NCBI GenBank assembly: GCA_017559905.1
Contig: JAFYQF010000025.1
Coordinates: 62,001-126,000 of the forward strand
Direction of reading: 5' to 3'
Source: a bacterium
GTDB lineage: Bacteria; Cyanobacteriota; Vampirovibrionia; Gastranaerophilales; Gastranaerophilaceae
DNA length: 64,000 bases
In this document: in pieces, positions 26,081-35,344 of the stretch
Numbering within the stretch: position 1 is the first letter of the stretch
Layout of the letters: each line of letters begins with the position of its first letter
Made by a program: the position numbers and the translations under genes
Notes under the pieces: generated by a model
The model's input: only the letters and a program-made list of their open reading frames with translations
Told to the model about the DNA's origin: nothing
The model's database searches: none

Positions 26081-26752
26081 CTATTGCAACAAATCAGGAC
26101 GGCGCGCTTTAGTTCTCTCAATTCTTTGAGACTGCCTAAATTCGTTTATTTCTTTATGATTGCCGTTTAAAAGTACCTCTGGAACTCTTAAGCCTCTGTA
26201 TTCACGAGGTTTAGTGTATTGAGGATATTCCAACAACCCATCAGAAAAACTATCATCTTCTGCACTCTCAATCTTTCCTAAAGTTCCCTCAATTTTTCTG
26301 CTTACAGCATCTATTAGGCATAACGCAGGAAGTTCACCACCAGTCAAAACAAAATCTCCAAGTGAAATTTCTCTGGGTTTAATAATTTCTCTTATACGTT
26401 CATCAAAACCTTCATAATGCCCACAAAGACAAACTATTTGATCATATTGCGCCAATTCTTTAACAATCTTTTCACACATCGGCTCACCCTGTGGTGAAAG
26501 CATTATCGTGATAGAATTTTCTTGTTTTTCAACACTTTCATAAGCATCTACATATGGTTGAGCCATCAAAACCATTCCTGCACCGCCACCATAAGGTGTA
26601 TCATCAACTTTCTTGTGCTTATCAAGTGTAAAATTTCTAGGATTAACAGTATTCACAGAAATAACACCCGCATCAATAGCTCTTTTCATGATACTATACG
26701 AACAATGCGACTGTACCATTTCAGGAAATAACGTCAAAACATCAAATCTCAT
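26081..26752 (-). CDS. trmD: tRNA (guanine37-N1) methyltransferase TrmD
   Basis: A 223-residue SPOUT methyltransferase making m1G37 in tRNAs reading CNN and GGG codons, which prevents +1 frameshifting. Landmarks: N-terminal MRFDVLTLFPEMV, YGGGAGMVLMAQP, the SAM-binding knot LCGHYEGFDERI and ISLGDFVLTGGELPAL. Its ATG overlaps the rimM stop by four bases (ATGA), indicating translational coupling. Confidence 0.97.
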   Translation of the reverse strand: MRFDVLTLFPEMVQSHCSYSIMKRAIDAGVISVNTVNPRNFTLDKHKKVDDTPYGGGAGMVLMAQPYVDAYESVEKQENSITIMLSPQGEPMCEKIVKELAQYDQIVCLCGHYEGFDERIREIIKPREISLGDFVLTGGELPALCLIDAVSRKIEGTLGKIESAEDDSFSDGLLEYPQYTKPREYRGLRVPEVLLNGNHKEINEFRQSQRIERTKARRPDLLQ

Positions 26753-27261
26753 TCCAAAAGCCCCTCAATATTGTTGATAGTAACTTTTTTCTCTTTTAGA
26801 GAAACTCCAGTTACTATAGCTTTTACAAAAGGAACTAAAGATATATTCTTTGATTTTGTTTTTACAGAAAGTAAATCAGTTGCCCCATTATTGGACACAC
26901 CAACAATGAATCCTAACTTATTACCATCAACATCAACAACATCCAAACCAACAAGCTCATCAATCAAAAACTCATCTTCATCCAATGATTCTCTAATTGT
27001 TTCTTCTTGCACAAATAGCAAAAATCCCTTAAACTCCATTAACTCATCAATAGAATTTATACCTTCAAACTTTACAATAGCAAAGCTTTTATTTAATCTG
27101 ATATTCTTGATTTTTAAAGGTTTATATTCATTTTCAACCTGAACAAAAACCTTTTTCAAACCACAGAAAAACTCTTGTTGATTTTTAGAAAAACCAACCT
27201 TAGCTTCACCTTGAATACCATGAAAATTAAGTATTTTTCCTACAGATACGTACTTGCTCAT
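26749..27261 (-). CDS. rimM: Ribosome maturation factor RimM
   Basis: A 170-residue protein with the RimM N-domain (VGKILNFHGIQGEAKVGF) and a PRC-barrel C-domain (LVGLDVVDVDGNKLGFIVGV), needed for 30S head assembly around S19. It overlaps both neighbours by four bases (upstream RGG-like gene and downstream trmD), so the three genes form one coupled operon. Confidence 0.95.
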   Translation of the reverse strand: MSKYVSVGKILNFHGIQGEAKVGFSKNQQEFFCGLKKVFVQVENEYKPLKIKNIRLNKSFAIVKFEGINSIDELMEFKGFLLFVQEETIRESLDEDEFLIDELVGLDVVDVDGNKLGFIVGVSNNGATDLLSVKTKSKNISLVPFVKAIVTGVSLKEKKVTINNIEGLLE

Positions 27262-28298
27262 GATTCAGGAGTTTCTTCAACTTTTTTAGGTTTTCTTCCT
27301 CTTTTTGGCTTTTCGGTTTCAACAGGTGCATCTGCAACCGCTTCAACTTTTTGTTCTGCCTGTTGATTTTTAAACTCTTCAGGAGCATCAGCTCTGTCTT
27401 GGTTCCAACGTTGCAAGCCCATTTGAGAACGAATCAAGCCAATACCTACGTGAACTCTCCATTCATCCATTTTTAATTGAGCTGCAATAATTTTATGGCA
27501 ACCAATTGGAGGCAATGGCAACAATGGTTCATATAAATTTTTAATCGCAAATAATTGATCTGGAGAAATTGCTAACTTACGTTTTGGGAACGGAAGTTTT
27601 GGTAACATTAATTTTTGTCTTACCAAGTTGATACCAAAGAATACTTTTCTTGGTTCTAGACTAATTTTTTCTCCAATTACTTCGTGTGCATCAGGGTTTG
27701 GCAATGGAAGCATCAATTTGTATAGCAATTCAATTTGTTCTAATTGCTCCTTGCTAACAAGTAATTGTTTTGGGGCTTTTGGTCTATTACCACCTGGACG
27801 TTTGTTATTAAATCTGTTATTACCTTGAGGACGTCTATTATTAAAACCGCCACGGTTAAATCCGCCACCTTGTTGAGGTCTTTGATTGTAGCCACCACGT
27901 CTATTGTCACGGTTGTAACCACCATCTCTATTATAACCGCCGTCACGATTGTATCCGCCACGATTATCATTTCTGTTATAACCGCCTTGACGGTTGTTAT
28001 CACGTCTATAGCCACCTTGGTTGTTACCATAGTTATTTCTTTGTTGAGGTCTACGATAACCTTGGTTATCATTGCCTCCACTAGAATAACTGCTATAGAA
28101 TTGTGGTTTATCTTCAGTACTATAACTTCTTAAATTTTGTTCAGGAGCTTCTTGAGGAGCTTCTACAGCACCACTAGGTTCTACACCTGGATTAATCATC
28201 ATTTTCTTATCCGGATACAAACAATCAGGACATATAACTCTTTTGGGGTTCTTTGTTTCAAATTCACGCCCGCACTTAACGCACTTGTTTACATACAT
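27258..28298 (-). CDS. Zinc-ribbon, RGG/NR-rich, AT-hook protein (putative nucleic-acid binding)
   Basis: A 346-residue protein of four parts. These are an N-terminal zinc ribbon (CVKCGREF...CPDC), a disordered Asn/Arg/Gly/Tyr-rich segment (about residues 75-170) with tandem GGYNRD units, two related ~50-residue helical modules (each containing LLYKLMLPLP or LYEPLLPLPP and then a Gly-Ile/Leu turn), and a tail with an AT-hook-like KRGRKPKK. This resembles RGG-type RNA-binding proteins. It is the first gene of a coupled operon with rimM and trmD, so a role in ribosome or RNA metabolism is inferred. I know no described family with this exact order. Confidence 0.7.
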   Translation of the reverse strand: MYVNKCVKCGREFETKNPKRVICPDCLYPDKKMMINPGVEPSGAVEAPQEAPEQNLRSYSTEDKPQFYSSYSSGGNDNQGYRRPQQRNNYGNNQGGYRRDNNRQGGYNRNDNRGGYNRDGGYNRDGGYNRDNRRGGYNQRPQQGGGFNRGGFNNRRPQGNNRFNNKRPGGNRPKAPKQLLVSKEQLEQIELLYKLMLPLPNPDAHEVIGEKISLEPRKVFFGINLVRQKLMLPKLPFPKRKLAISPDQLFAIKNLYEPLLPLPPIGCHKIIAAQLKMDEWRVHVGIGLIRSQMGLQRWNQDRADAPEEFKNQQAEQKVEAVADAPVETEKPKRGRKPKKVEETPES

Positions 28299-28451
28299 AT
28301 CGAAAGCCTCTTAATTGAAAAAATAATAAATTGCATAATTAAAAATCGATTCTAAAAAATTACTCCTCGGTAATCCATATAAAATAAATATCAATATACT
28401 AACAATATTATATTAACATAGTTAACAAATATTTGCAATAGTTTTTAAAAA

Positions 28452-28889
28452 TTATTTTTCAACCATAAACGTAACAGGACCATCATTAATCAAAGCTACA
28501 TCCATCATTGCACGGAATTTGCCTGTTTTAACTTTTAAATCTATTGCTTGAAGTTTTTTAACAAAATCTTCATACAACTCAACGGCAATATTAGGATGAG
28601 CAGCATCATCAAAACTTGGGCGTGTACCTTTTTGGCAATCACCGCATAACGTAAACTGCGACACGACAAGAATCTCGCCCGCAACATCCTTAACTGAAAA
28701 ATTCATCTTTTCATTTTCATCTTCAAAAATACGGAGGTTGGCAATCTTTTGCGCTAACTTTTCACTATTTTCGACTGTATCAGACTTTGTAACACCTAAA
28801 AATACCAACAACCCTGCTCCAATTTCTGAATACAATTCATCTTCTATGGTTACAGACGCTTTTTTAACTCTTTGAATCAGCGCTTTCAT
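28452..28889 (-). CDS. dtd: D-aminoacyl-tRNA deacylase
   Basis: A 145-residue DTD that hydrolyses D-amino acids (and Gly mischarged on tRNA-Ala) from tRNA. Motifs: N-terminal MKALIQRVKKASVTIE, the catalytic SQFTLCGDCQKGTRPSF (SQFTL signature) and the C-terminal NDGPVTF with the cross-subunit Gly-cis-Pro element. Its ATG overlaps the rlmN stop by one base, so it is translationally coupled to rlmN. Confidence 0.97.
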   Translation of the reverse strand: MKALIQRVKKASVTIEDELYSEIGAGLLVFLGVTKSDTVENSEKLAQKIANLRIFEDENEKMNFSVKDVAGEILVVSQFTLCGDCQKGTRPSFDDAAHPNIAVELYEDFVKKLQAIDLKVKTGKFRAMMDVALINDGPVTFMVEK

Positions 28890-29917
28890 TAGACTTTGCC
28901 CTCAACTTTGCCTCTTAACTGTCCACAAGCAGCGTCAATATCAGCACCACGTTCAAGACGAACTGTAACTTTTTTACCCGAATGTTCAAGCAAATATTTA
29001 AATTTTTGAATAGCGTTACTAGAAGGTCTTTGATAATCATTCTTTTCAGTCGGATTATACGGTATCAAGTTTATGTTGCATTTTATATCAGCAAGATATT
29101 CCGCCAACTGTTTTGCGCTTTCAGGAGTATCATTCAAGTCTTTTATCAACAGATATTCAATAGTAATTCTGCGTCCTGTCATTTCCACATATTTTTTAAG
29201 CGCTTTTTTTAGTTCTCCCATATTGTACTTATTTTCAATCGGCATCAATCGTCTTCTTACCTCTGAATTAGGTGCATGAAGTGAAAGTGCTAGAGTTGAT
29301 TGCATATCATTTTCAGCTAATTTATAAATTTGGGGAACAATACCACTAGTAGAAACCGTCAAACGTCTTGCGCCAATTTGGAAGTTTTCATTGAAAATAT
29401 CCATAGCCTTAAGAACATTATCAAGATTTAAAAGAGGTTCACCTTGCCCCATAAATACAATATTTGTAACTTTCAACCCTGTATCACGTTGAATAGTCAA
29501 GACTTGTTCAATAATTTCTTTATAAGATAAGTTTCTAATAAAGCCTCGTTTGCCTGTAGCACAGAAAGAACAATTAACAGCACACCCAATTTGCGAACTT
29601 ACACAAGCAGTTAAATTCGCACGGTTATCAAATCGCATCAAAACAGTTTCAACACATTCGCCGTCAGGATACTGAATTAAATATTTAATAGTTCCGTCAG
29701 TACTAACTTGCTTAACTTTAATTTGCACATCAGTAACGGTCGCAACTTGTTTTAATTCTTCTCTAAACTTCACCGACAAATCCGTCATTTCATCAATATC
29801 TTTAACTGATTTTAGATATATCCAGTTATGTATTTGTCTTGCACGAAACTTTGATGCATGAAGTTCATCTGTTATTTTTTCAATTTCTTCTAAACTTAAT
29901 CCTGATAATATTTTCAT
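28889..29917 (-). CDS. rlmN: Dual-specificity RNA (adenine-C2) methyltransferase RlmN
   Basis: A 342-residue radical SAM enzyme methylating C2 of A2503 in 23S rRNA and A37 in some tRNAs. The Fe-S motif is C-AVN-C-SF-C (C-x3-C-x2-C) in GCAVNCSFCATG, followed by GQGEPLLNLDNV and the C-terminal Cys in DAACGQL. Length is typical. It lies three bases downstream of the YkgJ-type gene and is coupled to dtd, giving a three-gene unit. Confidence 0.96.
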   Translation of the reverse strand: MKILSGLSLEEIEKITDELHASKFRARQIHNWIYLKSVKDIDEMTDLSVKFREELKQVATVTDVQIKVKQVSTDGTIKYLIQYPDGECVETVLMRFDNRANLTACVSSQIGCAVNCSFCATGKRGFIRNLSYKEIIEQVLTIQRDTGLKVTNIVFMGQGEPLLNLDNVLKAMDIFNENFQIGARRLTVSTSGIVPQIYKLAENDMQSTLALSLHAPNSEVRRRLMPIENKYNMGELKKALKKYVEMTGRRITIEYLLIKDLNDTPESAKQLAEYLADIKCNINLIPYNPTEKNDYQRPSSNAIQKFKYLLEHSGKKVTVRLERGADIDAACGQLRGKVEGKV

Positions 29918-29920
29918 CTT

Positions 29921-30592
29921 TTACACCGGAATTTTACTTTTATAATATTCTACAATTTCTATCATAGCATGAAGCATTAAAGTCATCACCTCTGATTTTT
30001 CTTTCCACTCACAAAACCCACAACTTTTAGGCAAAATAGTCAGTGGATTATCTGGGAAATCTCTGCATATTTGCGGACGATTTTCGTAATCAGAACATCT
30101 TTTATCTTCAGTTAATTTTGGACAATGATAGAAATACACATCATTTTCATTATTCTGCTCAAGTAGCGCTATGTATTCAGGATAAATTTTTCTTGCATCT
30201 TCCTTTGAATTATAAGGAATAAAAACACTCAAGAATTGAGTGGCAAAATTATCACCGTTTTCAGCTCTATGTTTCAATTCTTCAGGCGAGAATTCGCTAC
30301 AAGCAAGATTACAACAAGTAGCACAACCTACACACGAATAATTAACTCTTTCAGCAAGTATTTCCTGAAATTTCATATAAATATCTTTTGAAATATCATA
30401 TTTCAACATCGCAAGAACTTTTTCTTGCCATATCTTACCTGAAGAATTTTCGGGGAATTTATCAAAAATATCACCAATAACATCTGCTGGTTTTATTTCA
30501 TCAATTCGTGACTGAAGCTGTTCAACCGAATACTGAAAAACTTCTCGATACTTTTCCCTTTGGTTTTGCAAAACTTTATCTAAATTACTCAT
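29921..30592 (-). CDS. YkgJ-family cysteine-cluster protein (second copy)
   Basis: A 223-residue protein. A helical N-terminal ~85 residues precede the cluster C-VGCATCCNLAC, then FYHCPKL...C, and YENRPQICRDFPDNPLTILPKSCGFCEW. The order matches the protein at 23899-24480, but with an additional N-terminal helical domain. It starts the rlmN-dtd unit (three-base gap to rlmN), which suggests a link with an iron-sulfur or RNA-modification function; this is context only. Confidence 0.82.
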   Translation of the reverse strand: MSNLDKVLQNQREKYREVFQYSVEQLQSRIDEIKPADVIGDIFDKFPENSSGKIWQEKVLAMLKYDISKDIYMKFQEILAERVNYSCVGCATCCNLACSEFSPEELKHRAENGDNFATQFLSVFIPYNSKEDARKIYPEYIALLEQNNENDVYFYHCPKLTEDKRCSDYENRPQICRDFPDNPLTILPKSCGFCEWKEKSEVMTLMLHAMIEIVEYYKSKIPV

Positions 30593-30622
30593 AACAAAAT
30601 TTTAACACGAATTATAAAATTA

Positions 30623-30650
30623 AAAAAGGTGAGCAAAAACTCACCTTTTT
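30623..30650 (-). terminator. Terminator of the CoA-dehydratase activase gene
   Basis: Symmetric hairpin AAAAAGGTGAG...CTCACCTTTTT, T-rich on both strands, between the activase stop and the next start. Confidence 0.85.
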
Positions 30651-30711
30651 AAAATATTTTGTAAATTAATAACTAAGCTCTAGGGAAACAACTTCCAATT
30701 CCCCATTTACT

Positions 30712-31719
30712 CTAACCTGTGATATCCCAACGTCCACAAGTACCACCCCAACGAGCGATAATGTTACCTTGAATATCTTTTATCTTGTCATAGTGTCTTG
30801 CTTCGTGCTCACCCTCAACAATTGTAATAACCTCACAATTGTTAGAACATCCGTTACATTCACAAGTTATTGAATGAAATTGCATATCGCCAACTTCCCA
30901 GCCTTTGAATTTAGTTTCAGCTTCTGTATATTGATGATTTTCCATCGCCAACAAAGCAGCACCAATAGCGCCCATTGTCTGATGATTTTCAGGAACAATA
31001 ACTTTGTGTCCCAAAGCTTCTTCAAATGCTTTTACCATACCTTGGTTTGTCGCTACGCCACCTTGGAATGAGAACACCGGTAACAATTCTTTACCCAAAG
31101 CGAGGTTAGAAAGATAGTTTCTAACAAGTGCCTGACAAAGACCATACAACAAGTCTTCAACAGGATAACCCAATTGTTGCTTGTGAATCAAGTCACTTTC
31201 CGCAAAAACGCCACAACGACCTGCTATACGAGCAGGATTAGTTGATTTTAAAGCTGTCGCTCCAAAATCTTGAATTGGAACATTCAATCTGTTTGCCTGC
31301 TGATCAAGAAAACTTCCAGTACCAGCAGCACAAACTGTATTCATCGCAAAATCCGTAACAATACCATCACGAAGAATGATAATTTTACTATCTTGACCTC
31401 CGATTTCTAAAATTGTTTGAACGCCAGGAACATTAATACTTGCAGCAACCGCATGAGCTGTAATTTCGTTTTTAATAATATCAGCACCAACCAAAGCCCC
31501 TGCTAAATTTCTACCAGACCCTGTTGTACCAACACCCATTACATTGTAATCAGTTATTTTTTTAGCATAAAGTTCTTTCAAACCTTTTTGAACAGCCATA
31601 ACTGGTTTACCTGCAGTACGAAGCATGTAACTGTCTACATATTTACCCTTCTCGTCTACAAGCGCCAATTTAGTAGTAACTGACCCTACGTCTATACCTA
31701 AATATACTGTTAAACTCAT
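30712..31719 (-). CDS. Acyl-CoA dehydratase activase (BadF/BcrA/HgdC ATPase family)
   Basis: A 335-residue ASKHA-fold ATPase. Motifs: GIDVGSVTTKLALVD (phosphate 1), GVGTTGSGR, EIGGQDSKII, the two Cys that hold a bridging [4Fe-4S] cluster at a dimer interface (NTVCAAGTGSF and GRCGVFAESD), and GGVATNQGM. Homologues inject one high-energy electron into 2-hydroxyacyl-CoA dehydratases or benzoyl-CoA reductases. The C-terminal ~50 residues add a Cys-rich tail (CECNGCSNNC...GGTCGRW) like that of the longer fused activase proteins. The catalytic partner is not encoded nearby, so this is an orphan activase. AGAGGGA precedes the ATG. Confidence 0.9.
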   Translation of the reverse strand: MSLTVYLGIDVGSVTTKLALVDEKGKYVDSYMLRTAGKPVMAVQKGLKELYAKKITDYNVMGVGTTGSGRNLAGALVGADIIKNEITAHAVAASINVPGVQTILEIGGQDSKIIILRDGIVTDFAMNTVCAAGTGSFLDQQANRLNVPIQDFGATALKSTNPARIAGRCGVFAESDLIHKQQLGYPVEDLLYGLCQALVRNYLSNLALGKELLPVFSFQGGVATNQGMVKAFEEALGHKVIVPENHQTMGAIGAALLAMENHQYTEAETKFKGWEVGDMQFHSITCECNGCSNNCEVITIVEGEHEARHYDKIKDIQGNIIARWGGTCGRWDITG

Positions 31720-31813
31720 AAAAATATCCCTCTATTCTATTTTGCTTAACTTTACTCTACCACAAACTTTTTTTAATTAACAGAAAAAACACTTTCAAAT
31801 TTTATATTTCAAT

Positions 31814-31838
31814 AAAAAAAGCGCCGAATTATCGGCGC
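31814..31838 (-). terminator. Terminator of the coiled-coil gene
   Basis: GCGCCGA/TCGGCGC stem with a short AT loop, followed leftward by seven T on the minus strand. Confidence 0.9.
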
Positions 31839-31872
31839 ATTGAGAAATTTATGATTAGGGGAAATTAAATTA

Positions 31873-32556
31873 TTATTTAGACTCTGGAAACATTTTAGCT
31901 TCAAACTCTTCATGAATTTTGCTTTGAAGATTAGAAATTTTATAATCAAGATCCATTAATTTTGTTTCCAAAGCGTTTTTACGACGATAATCATCACCAA
32001 CAGTTTTTAATTCTTCAATAATCTCCTGTTTTTGAATATTATAAGCATTCATCATTTGAAAATCTAAACTAACTAAATCCGAATCCTCATTTGCCTCAGG
32101 ATTCAACTCTCTTAACAAAGTTTCTATCTCCGCAATCTTATTATTCAAAAATGCTAATCGGTTTTCATAAGCAGCTTTTGTATCCTCTGGAATACTATCA
32201 GATTTCAATAAATCAATTAACAATGTGCGTTGATTTTCATATATACCAGCCATTCTAGCCAATTCTCTATCATCAACTTGAGCCTTAAATTCCTCAATAA
32301 TTACAGACTCTGAAGATTCACCATTTTGAGCAGCTATCTTTTTCTCTAAAATAGCTTTTTCTTTAGCTAACTCTGCCTCAACTTCTTGAAGTTTAACAGG
32401 TTCACTCCTTTTATGTTGTTCGATTGATGTTTTAAAATATTCCTTAAATTTTTCTATATAATTTTCAGAAATAGGCGAACCTTGCTTTTGTTTTGCAGTC
32501 TTCACTGTATCTTGTGGAATAGAATTTCCACCCTCTGGAATCCCTGATAAGCTCAT
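31873..32556 (-). CDS. Coiled-coil hypothetical protein
   Basis: A 227-residue, strongly charged, almost wholly helical protein (long Glu/Lys/Leu heptad stretches from about residue 50 to 220) after a flexible Gly/Ser/Pro N-terminus. No signal peptide, no membrane segment and no motif of known function. Good AAGGAG ribosome site, monocistronic, with its own terminator. It lies between the activase and hppA genes but nothing links it to them. Confidence 0.65.
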   Translation of the reverse strand: MSLSGIPEGGNSIPQDTVKTAKQKQGSPISENYIEKFKEYFKTSIEQHKRSEPVKLQEVEAELAKEKAILEKKIAAQNGESSESVIIEEFKAQVDDRELARMAGIYENQRTLLIDLLKSDSIPEDTKAAYENRLAFLNNKIAEIETLLRELNPEANEDSDLVSLDFQMMNAYNIQKQEIIEELKTVGDDYRRKNALETKLMDLDYKISNLQSKIHEEFEAKMFPESK

Positions 32557-32640
32557 GATTAAAATCTCCTTATTTATGTCTACACGAAAAAACTTATCGG
32601 CAACTCTTGTATAAAACTTTAGCTTTTATTAAGAAAGATT

Positions 32641-32677
32641 AAGAAAGCCGTCCAAACTTTCGTCTGAACGGCTTCTT
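32641..32677 (-). terminator. Terminator of hppA
   Basis: AAGAAgCCGTtcaga and its complement, T-rich leftward, about 40 bases past the hppA stop. Confidence 0.8.
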
Positions 32678-32717
32678 TATATGAGAAATACTCATATTCC
32701 CTATATTTTACTCAAGA

Positions 32718-35165
32718 TTACTCTTGAACTTCAACTGTTGCTTCAGCTTTTTTAACAGGGATTCTCATTGCATAGAATGAACGAACTACGAACACTAATG
32801 CAACTACCAAGAATACCCAGCCAGCTACAGGTGCAAATTCTCTGAATGATTCAGAAATTGCAATTTCCATAGCTAAAAGTCCGAACAATGTTGTAAATTT
32901 GATAATTGGGTTCATTGCAACTGAAGAAGTATCTTTGAATGGGTCACCAACTGTATCACCAACAACTGTTGCTTCGTGAAGTGGAGTACCTTTTTCTGCC
33001 AAGTCAACTTCAACAATTTTTTTAGCATTATCCCAACATCCACCAGCGTTTGCCATAAATACAGCTTGGAACAAACCAAATACAGCAATCGCAATCAAAT
33101 AGCTTACGAAGAAAGCTACAGGAGCTGAATTTTCGCCTGATGGAGCTGATAAACAAGCTAGTGATAATGCAAAAGCAAACAATGCGATAAAGATATTTAC
33201 CATACCTTTTTGAGCGTATTGAGTACAAATTTTTACAACTTCTTTTGAATTTGCAACGTTTGCACTTTTTGAATCAGCATCACCTAGCTTAATGTTGTCT
33301 TTAATATATTCAGTTGCAGAATATGCACCAGTAGTAACAGCTTGCATTGAAGCGCCACTGAACCAGTAAATTACCGCACCACCAGCTAACAAACCTAACA
33401 ATGTGTATGGGTTAAGCATATTCAAAATAGCTTCAGGTTGAATACCCAATGTTTCTTGGATTACCAAAATCAATGAGAAAATCATTGTTGTAGCACCAAC
33501 AACCGCAGTACCGATTAATACTGGTTTTGAAGTTGCTTTGAATGTATTACCAGCACCATCATTTTCTTCTAAATATTTTTTAGCATTGTCAAAATCAGGT
33601 TTAAAACCAAAATCTCTTTCAATTTCTTCTGCTACGTTAGGAATTTCTTCAATTAAAGATAATTCGTAAACTGATTGAGCATTGTCAGTTACAGGTCCGT
33701 AAGAGTCAACGGCAATTGTAACAGGACCCATACCCAAGAAGCCAAATGCCACCAAACCAAATGCAAAGATTGATGAGTAAATCATTAAATCTGATGGAAT
33801 AAAGTTAGATGCAACATAAGCTAGTCCCATCAACAATACGATTACCATACCAATCCAGAATGCAGAGAAGTTACCAGCAACAATACCAGAAAGAATAGTT
33901 AAAGATGAACCACCTTCTCTTGAAGCTGTAACAACTTCTTCTGTATGTTTAGCTTTTGGAGAAGTAAAGATTTTTGTGAATTCAGGAATTAACGCAGCGC
34001 CCAATGTACCACAAGAAATGATACAAGAAAGAACTAACCATAAGTTACCCATTCCTGCCAATAACCATTTACTTACACCAAATGTCATTATGATAGACAA
34101 GATTGAAGTTAACCAAACAAGATTTGTTAATGGTTTTTCAAAGTCAAATTTTTCAGTTTTTGCAGCATAAATTTTATCAACTACACCGTTAATCCAGTAT
34201 GCAACAACTGAAGTAACAATCATTAAGAATCTCATTACAAAAATCCAAGTTAACAATTGAACTTGATTTTCAGCACCTGTTACAGCCAACAAGATGAATG
34301 AAACAAGAGCAACACCTGTTACACCATAAGTTTCAAAACCGTCTGCTGTAGGTCCAATTGAATCGCCAGCGTTATCCCCAGTACAGTCAGCGATTACACC
34401 AGGGTTACGTGGGTCATCTTCTTTAATACCGAATTGGATTTTCATCAAGTCTGAACCGATATCAGCAATTTTTGTGAAGATACCACCAGCAACACGAAGT
34501 GCTGAAGCTCCTAGAGATTCACCAATCGCAAAACCGATGAAACAAGCACCAGCAATGTTACCTGGAACAAATAACAAAATTGTCAACATTAAAATCAATT
34601 CAACTGATACTAAACAAACACCAATTGACATACCAGCTTTTAAAGGAATGTTCAATACGTTTAGTGGGTTGCCTTTTAATGAAGCGAAAGAAGTTCTTGC
34701 GTTAGCTAAAGTATTCATTCTTACACCAAACCAAGCTACTGCAAAAGAACCTAAAATACCAATTACAGACCAGATTAGAATGATGAATACGTTTTTAATT
34801 GGCATTCCTTGAAGGTAACCAAAATAAAACGCAATACACAAACCAATAAGAACTTCCAAAACTAACAAAAACTTACCTTGTTGAATCAAGTAAGTTTTGC
34901 AAGTTTCAAAAATAGTGTTGCCCACTTCAGCCATTGCTGTGTGAACTTCCATTTTCTTAATTTTTAAGAATTCAATAAACCCGAACACAAGTCCGATAAC
35001 AGAAATAATCAGCCCAATAACAAGCAAATTGTAACTGTCGAGGCTTGCGTCCTTAATACTTGGAACAACCAAGTCAGCTTCACCTGCAAGAGCAGGCGCT
35101 ACTGTTGCAAACAAAGCAGCACAAAGACTAGCCATTGCTTTGGACGAAAATAATTTTTTAAACAT
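32718..35165 (-). CDS. hppA: Membrane-bound proton-translocating pyrophosphatase
   Basis: An 815-residue integral membrane pump with about 16 helices that couples pyrophosphate hydrolysis to H+ (or Na+) export. The catalytic loops are present: DCTGDNAGDSIGPTADGFETYG, SYGPVTDNAQS and GDTVGDPFKDTS. The segment aligning with the cation-selectivity position reads GNTFKAT; Lys there marks K+-independent enzymes (family knowledge), so a K+-independent H+ pump is inferred, though the flanking residues are atypical. A consensus promoter (TTGTCA, 17 bases, TATAAT) and AGGAGAG ribosome site suggest strong expression. Confidence 0.95.
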   Translation of the reverse strand: MFKKLFSSKAMASLCAALFATVAPALAGEADLVVPSIKDASLDSYNLLVIGLIISVIGLVFGFIEFLKIKKMEVHTAMAEVGNTIFETCKTYLIQQGKFLLVLEVLIGLCIAFYFGYLQGMPIKNVFIILIWSVIGILGSFAVAWFGVRMNTLANARTSFASLKGNPLNVLNIPLKAGMSIGVCLVSVELILMLTILLFVPGNIAGACFIGFAIGESLGASALRVAGGIFTKIADIGSDLMKIQFGIKEDDPRNPGVIADCTGDNAGDSIGPTADGFETYGVTGVALVSFILLAVTGAENQVQLLTWIFVMRFLMIVTSVVAYWINGVVDKIYAAKTEKFDFEKPLTNLVWLTSILSIIMTFGVSKWLLAGMGNLWLVLSCIISCGTLGAALIPEFTKIFTSPKAKHTEEVVTASREGGSSLTILSGIVAGNFSAFWIGMVIVLLMGLAYVASNFIPSDLMIYSSIFAFGLVAFGFLGMGPVTIAVDSYGPVTDNAQSVYELSLIEEIPNVAEEIERDFGFKPDFDNAKKYLEENDGAGNTFKATSKPVLIGTAVVGATTMIFSLILVIQETLGIQPEAILNMLNPYTLLGLLAGGAVIYWFSGASMQAVTTGAYSATEYIKDNIKLGDADSKSANVANSKEVVKICTQYAQKGMVNIFIALFAFALSLACLSAPSGENSAPVAFFVSYLIAIAVFGLFQAVFMANAGGCWDNAKKIVEVDLAEKGTPLHEATVVGDTVGDPFKDTSSVAMNPIIKFTTLFGLLAMEIAISESFREFAPVAGWVFLVVALVFVVRSFYAMRIPVKKAEATVEVQE

Positions 35166-35200
35166 AAAACCTCTCTCCTTTGTAAGTCTTTACGCACAAT

Positions 35201-35229
35201 ATTATAAACTAAATTCAAATCCGTGACAA
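35201..35229 (-). promoter_or_regulatory. Near-consensus sigma-70 promoter of hppA
   Basis: Minus strand TTGTCA (35224-35229), 17-base spacer, TATAAT (35201-35206), 35 bases upstream of the ATG. This is the best promoter in the window. Confidence 0.85.
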
Positions 35230-35344
35230 CTTTGTAATAATAAATCATACAACTGGATGGGAGAGGGTAAATATATATTAATCACCGAAACAAAAAGGCT
35301 CTTTTTGTAAGGGAGCTGGCACAAAGCGCCTGAGTATTTCAAAA

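Noticed and set aside
27740-28133. Two opposite-strand ORFs in the RGG-like gene
   Set aside because: They mirror the low-complexity GGYNRD-encoding DNA in other frames (Ile/Thr/Val-rich products) and lack ribosome sites.
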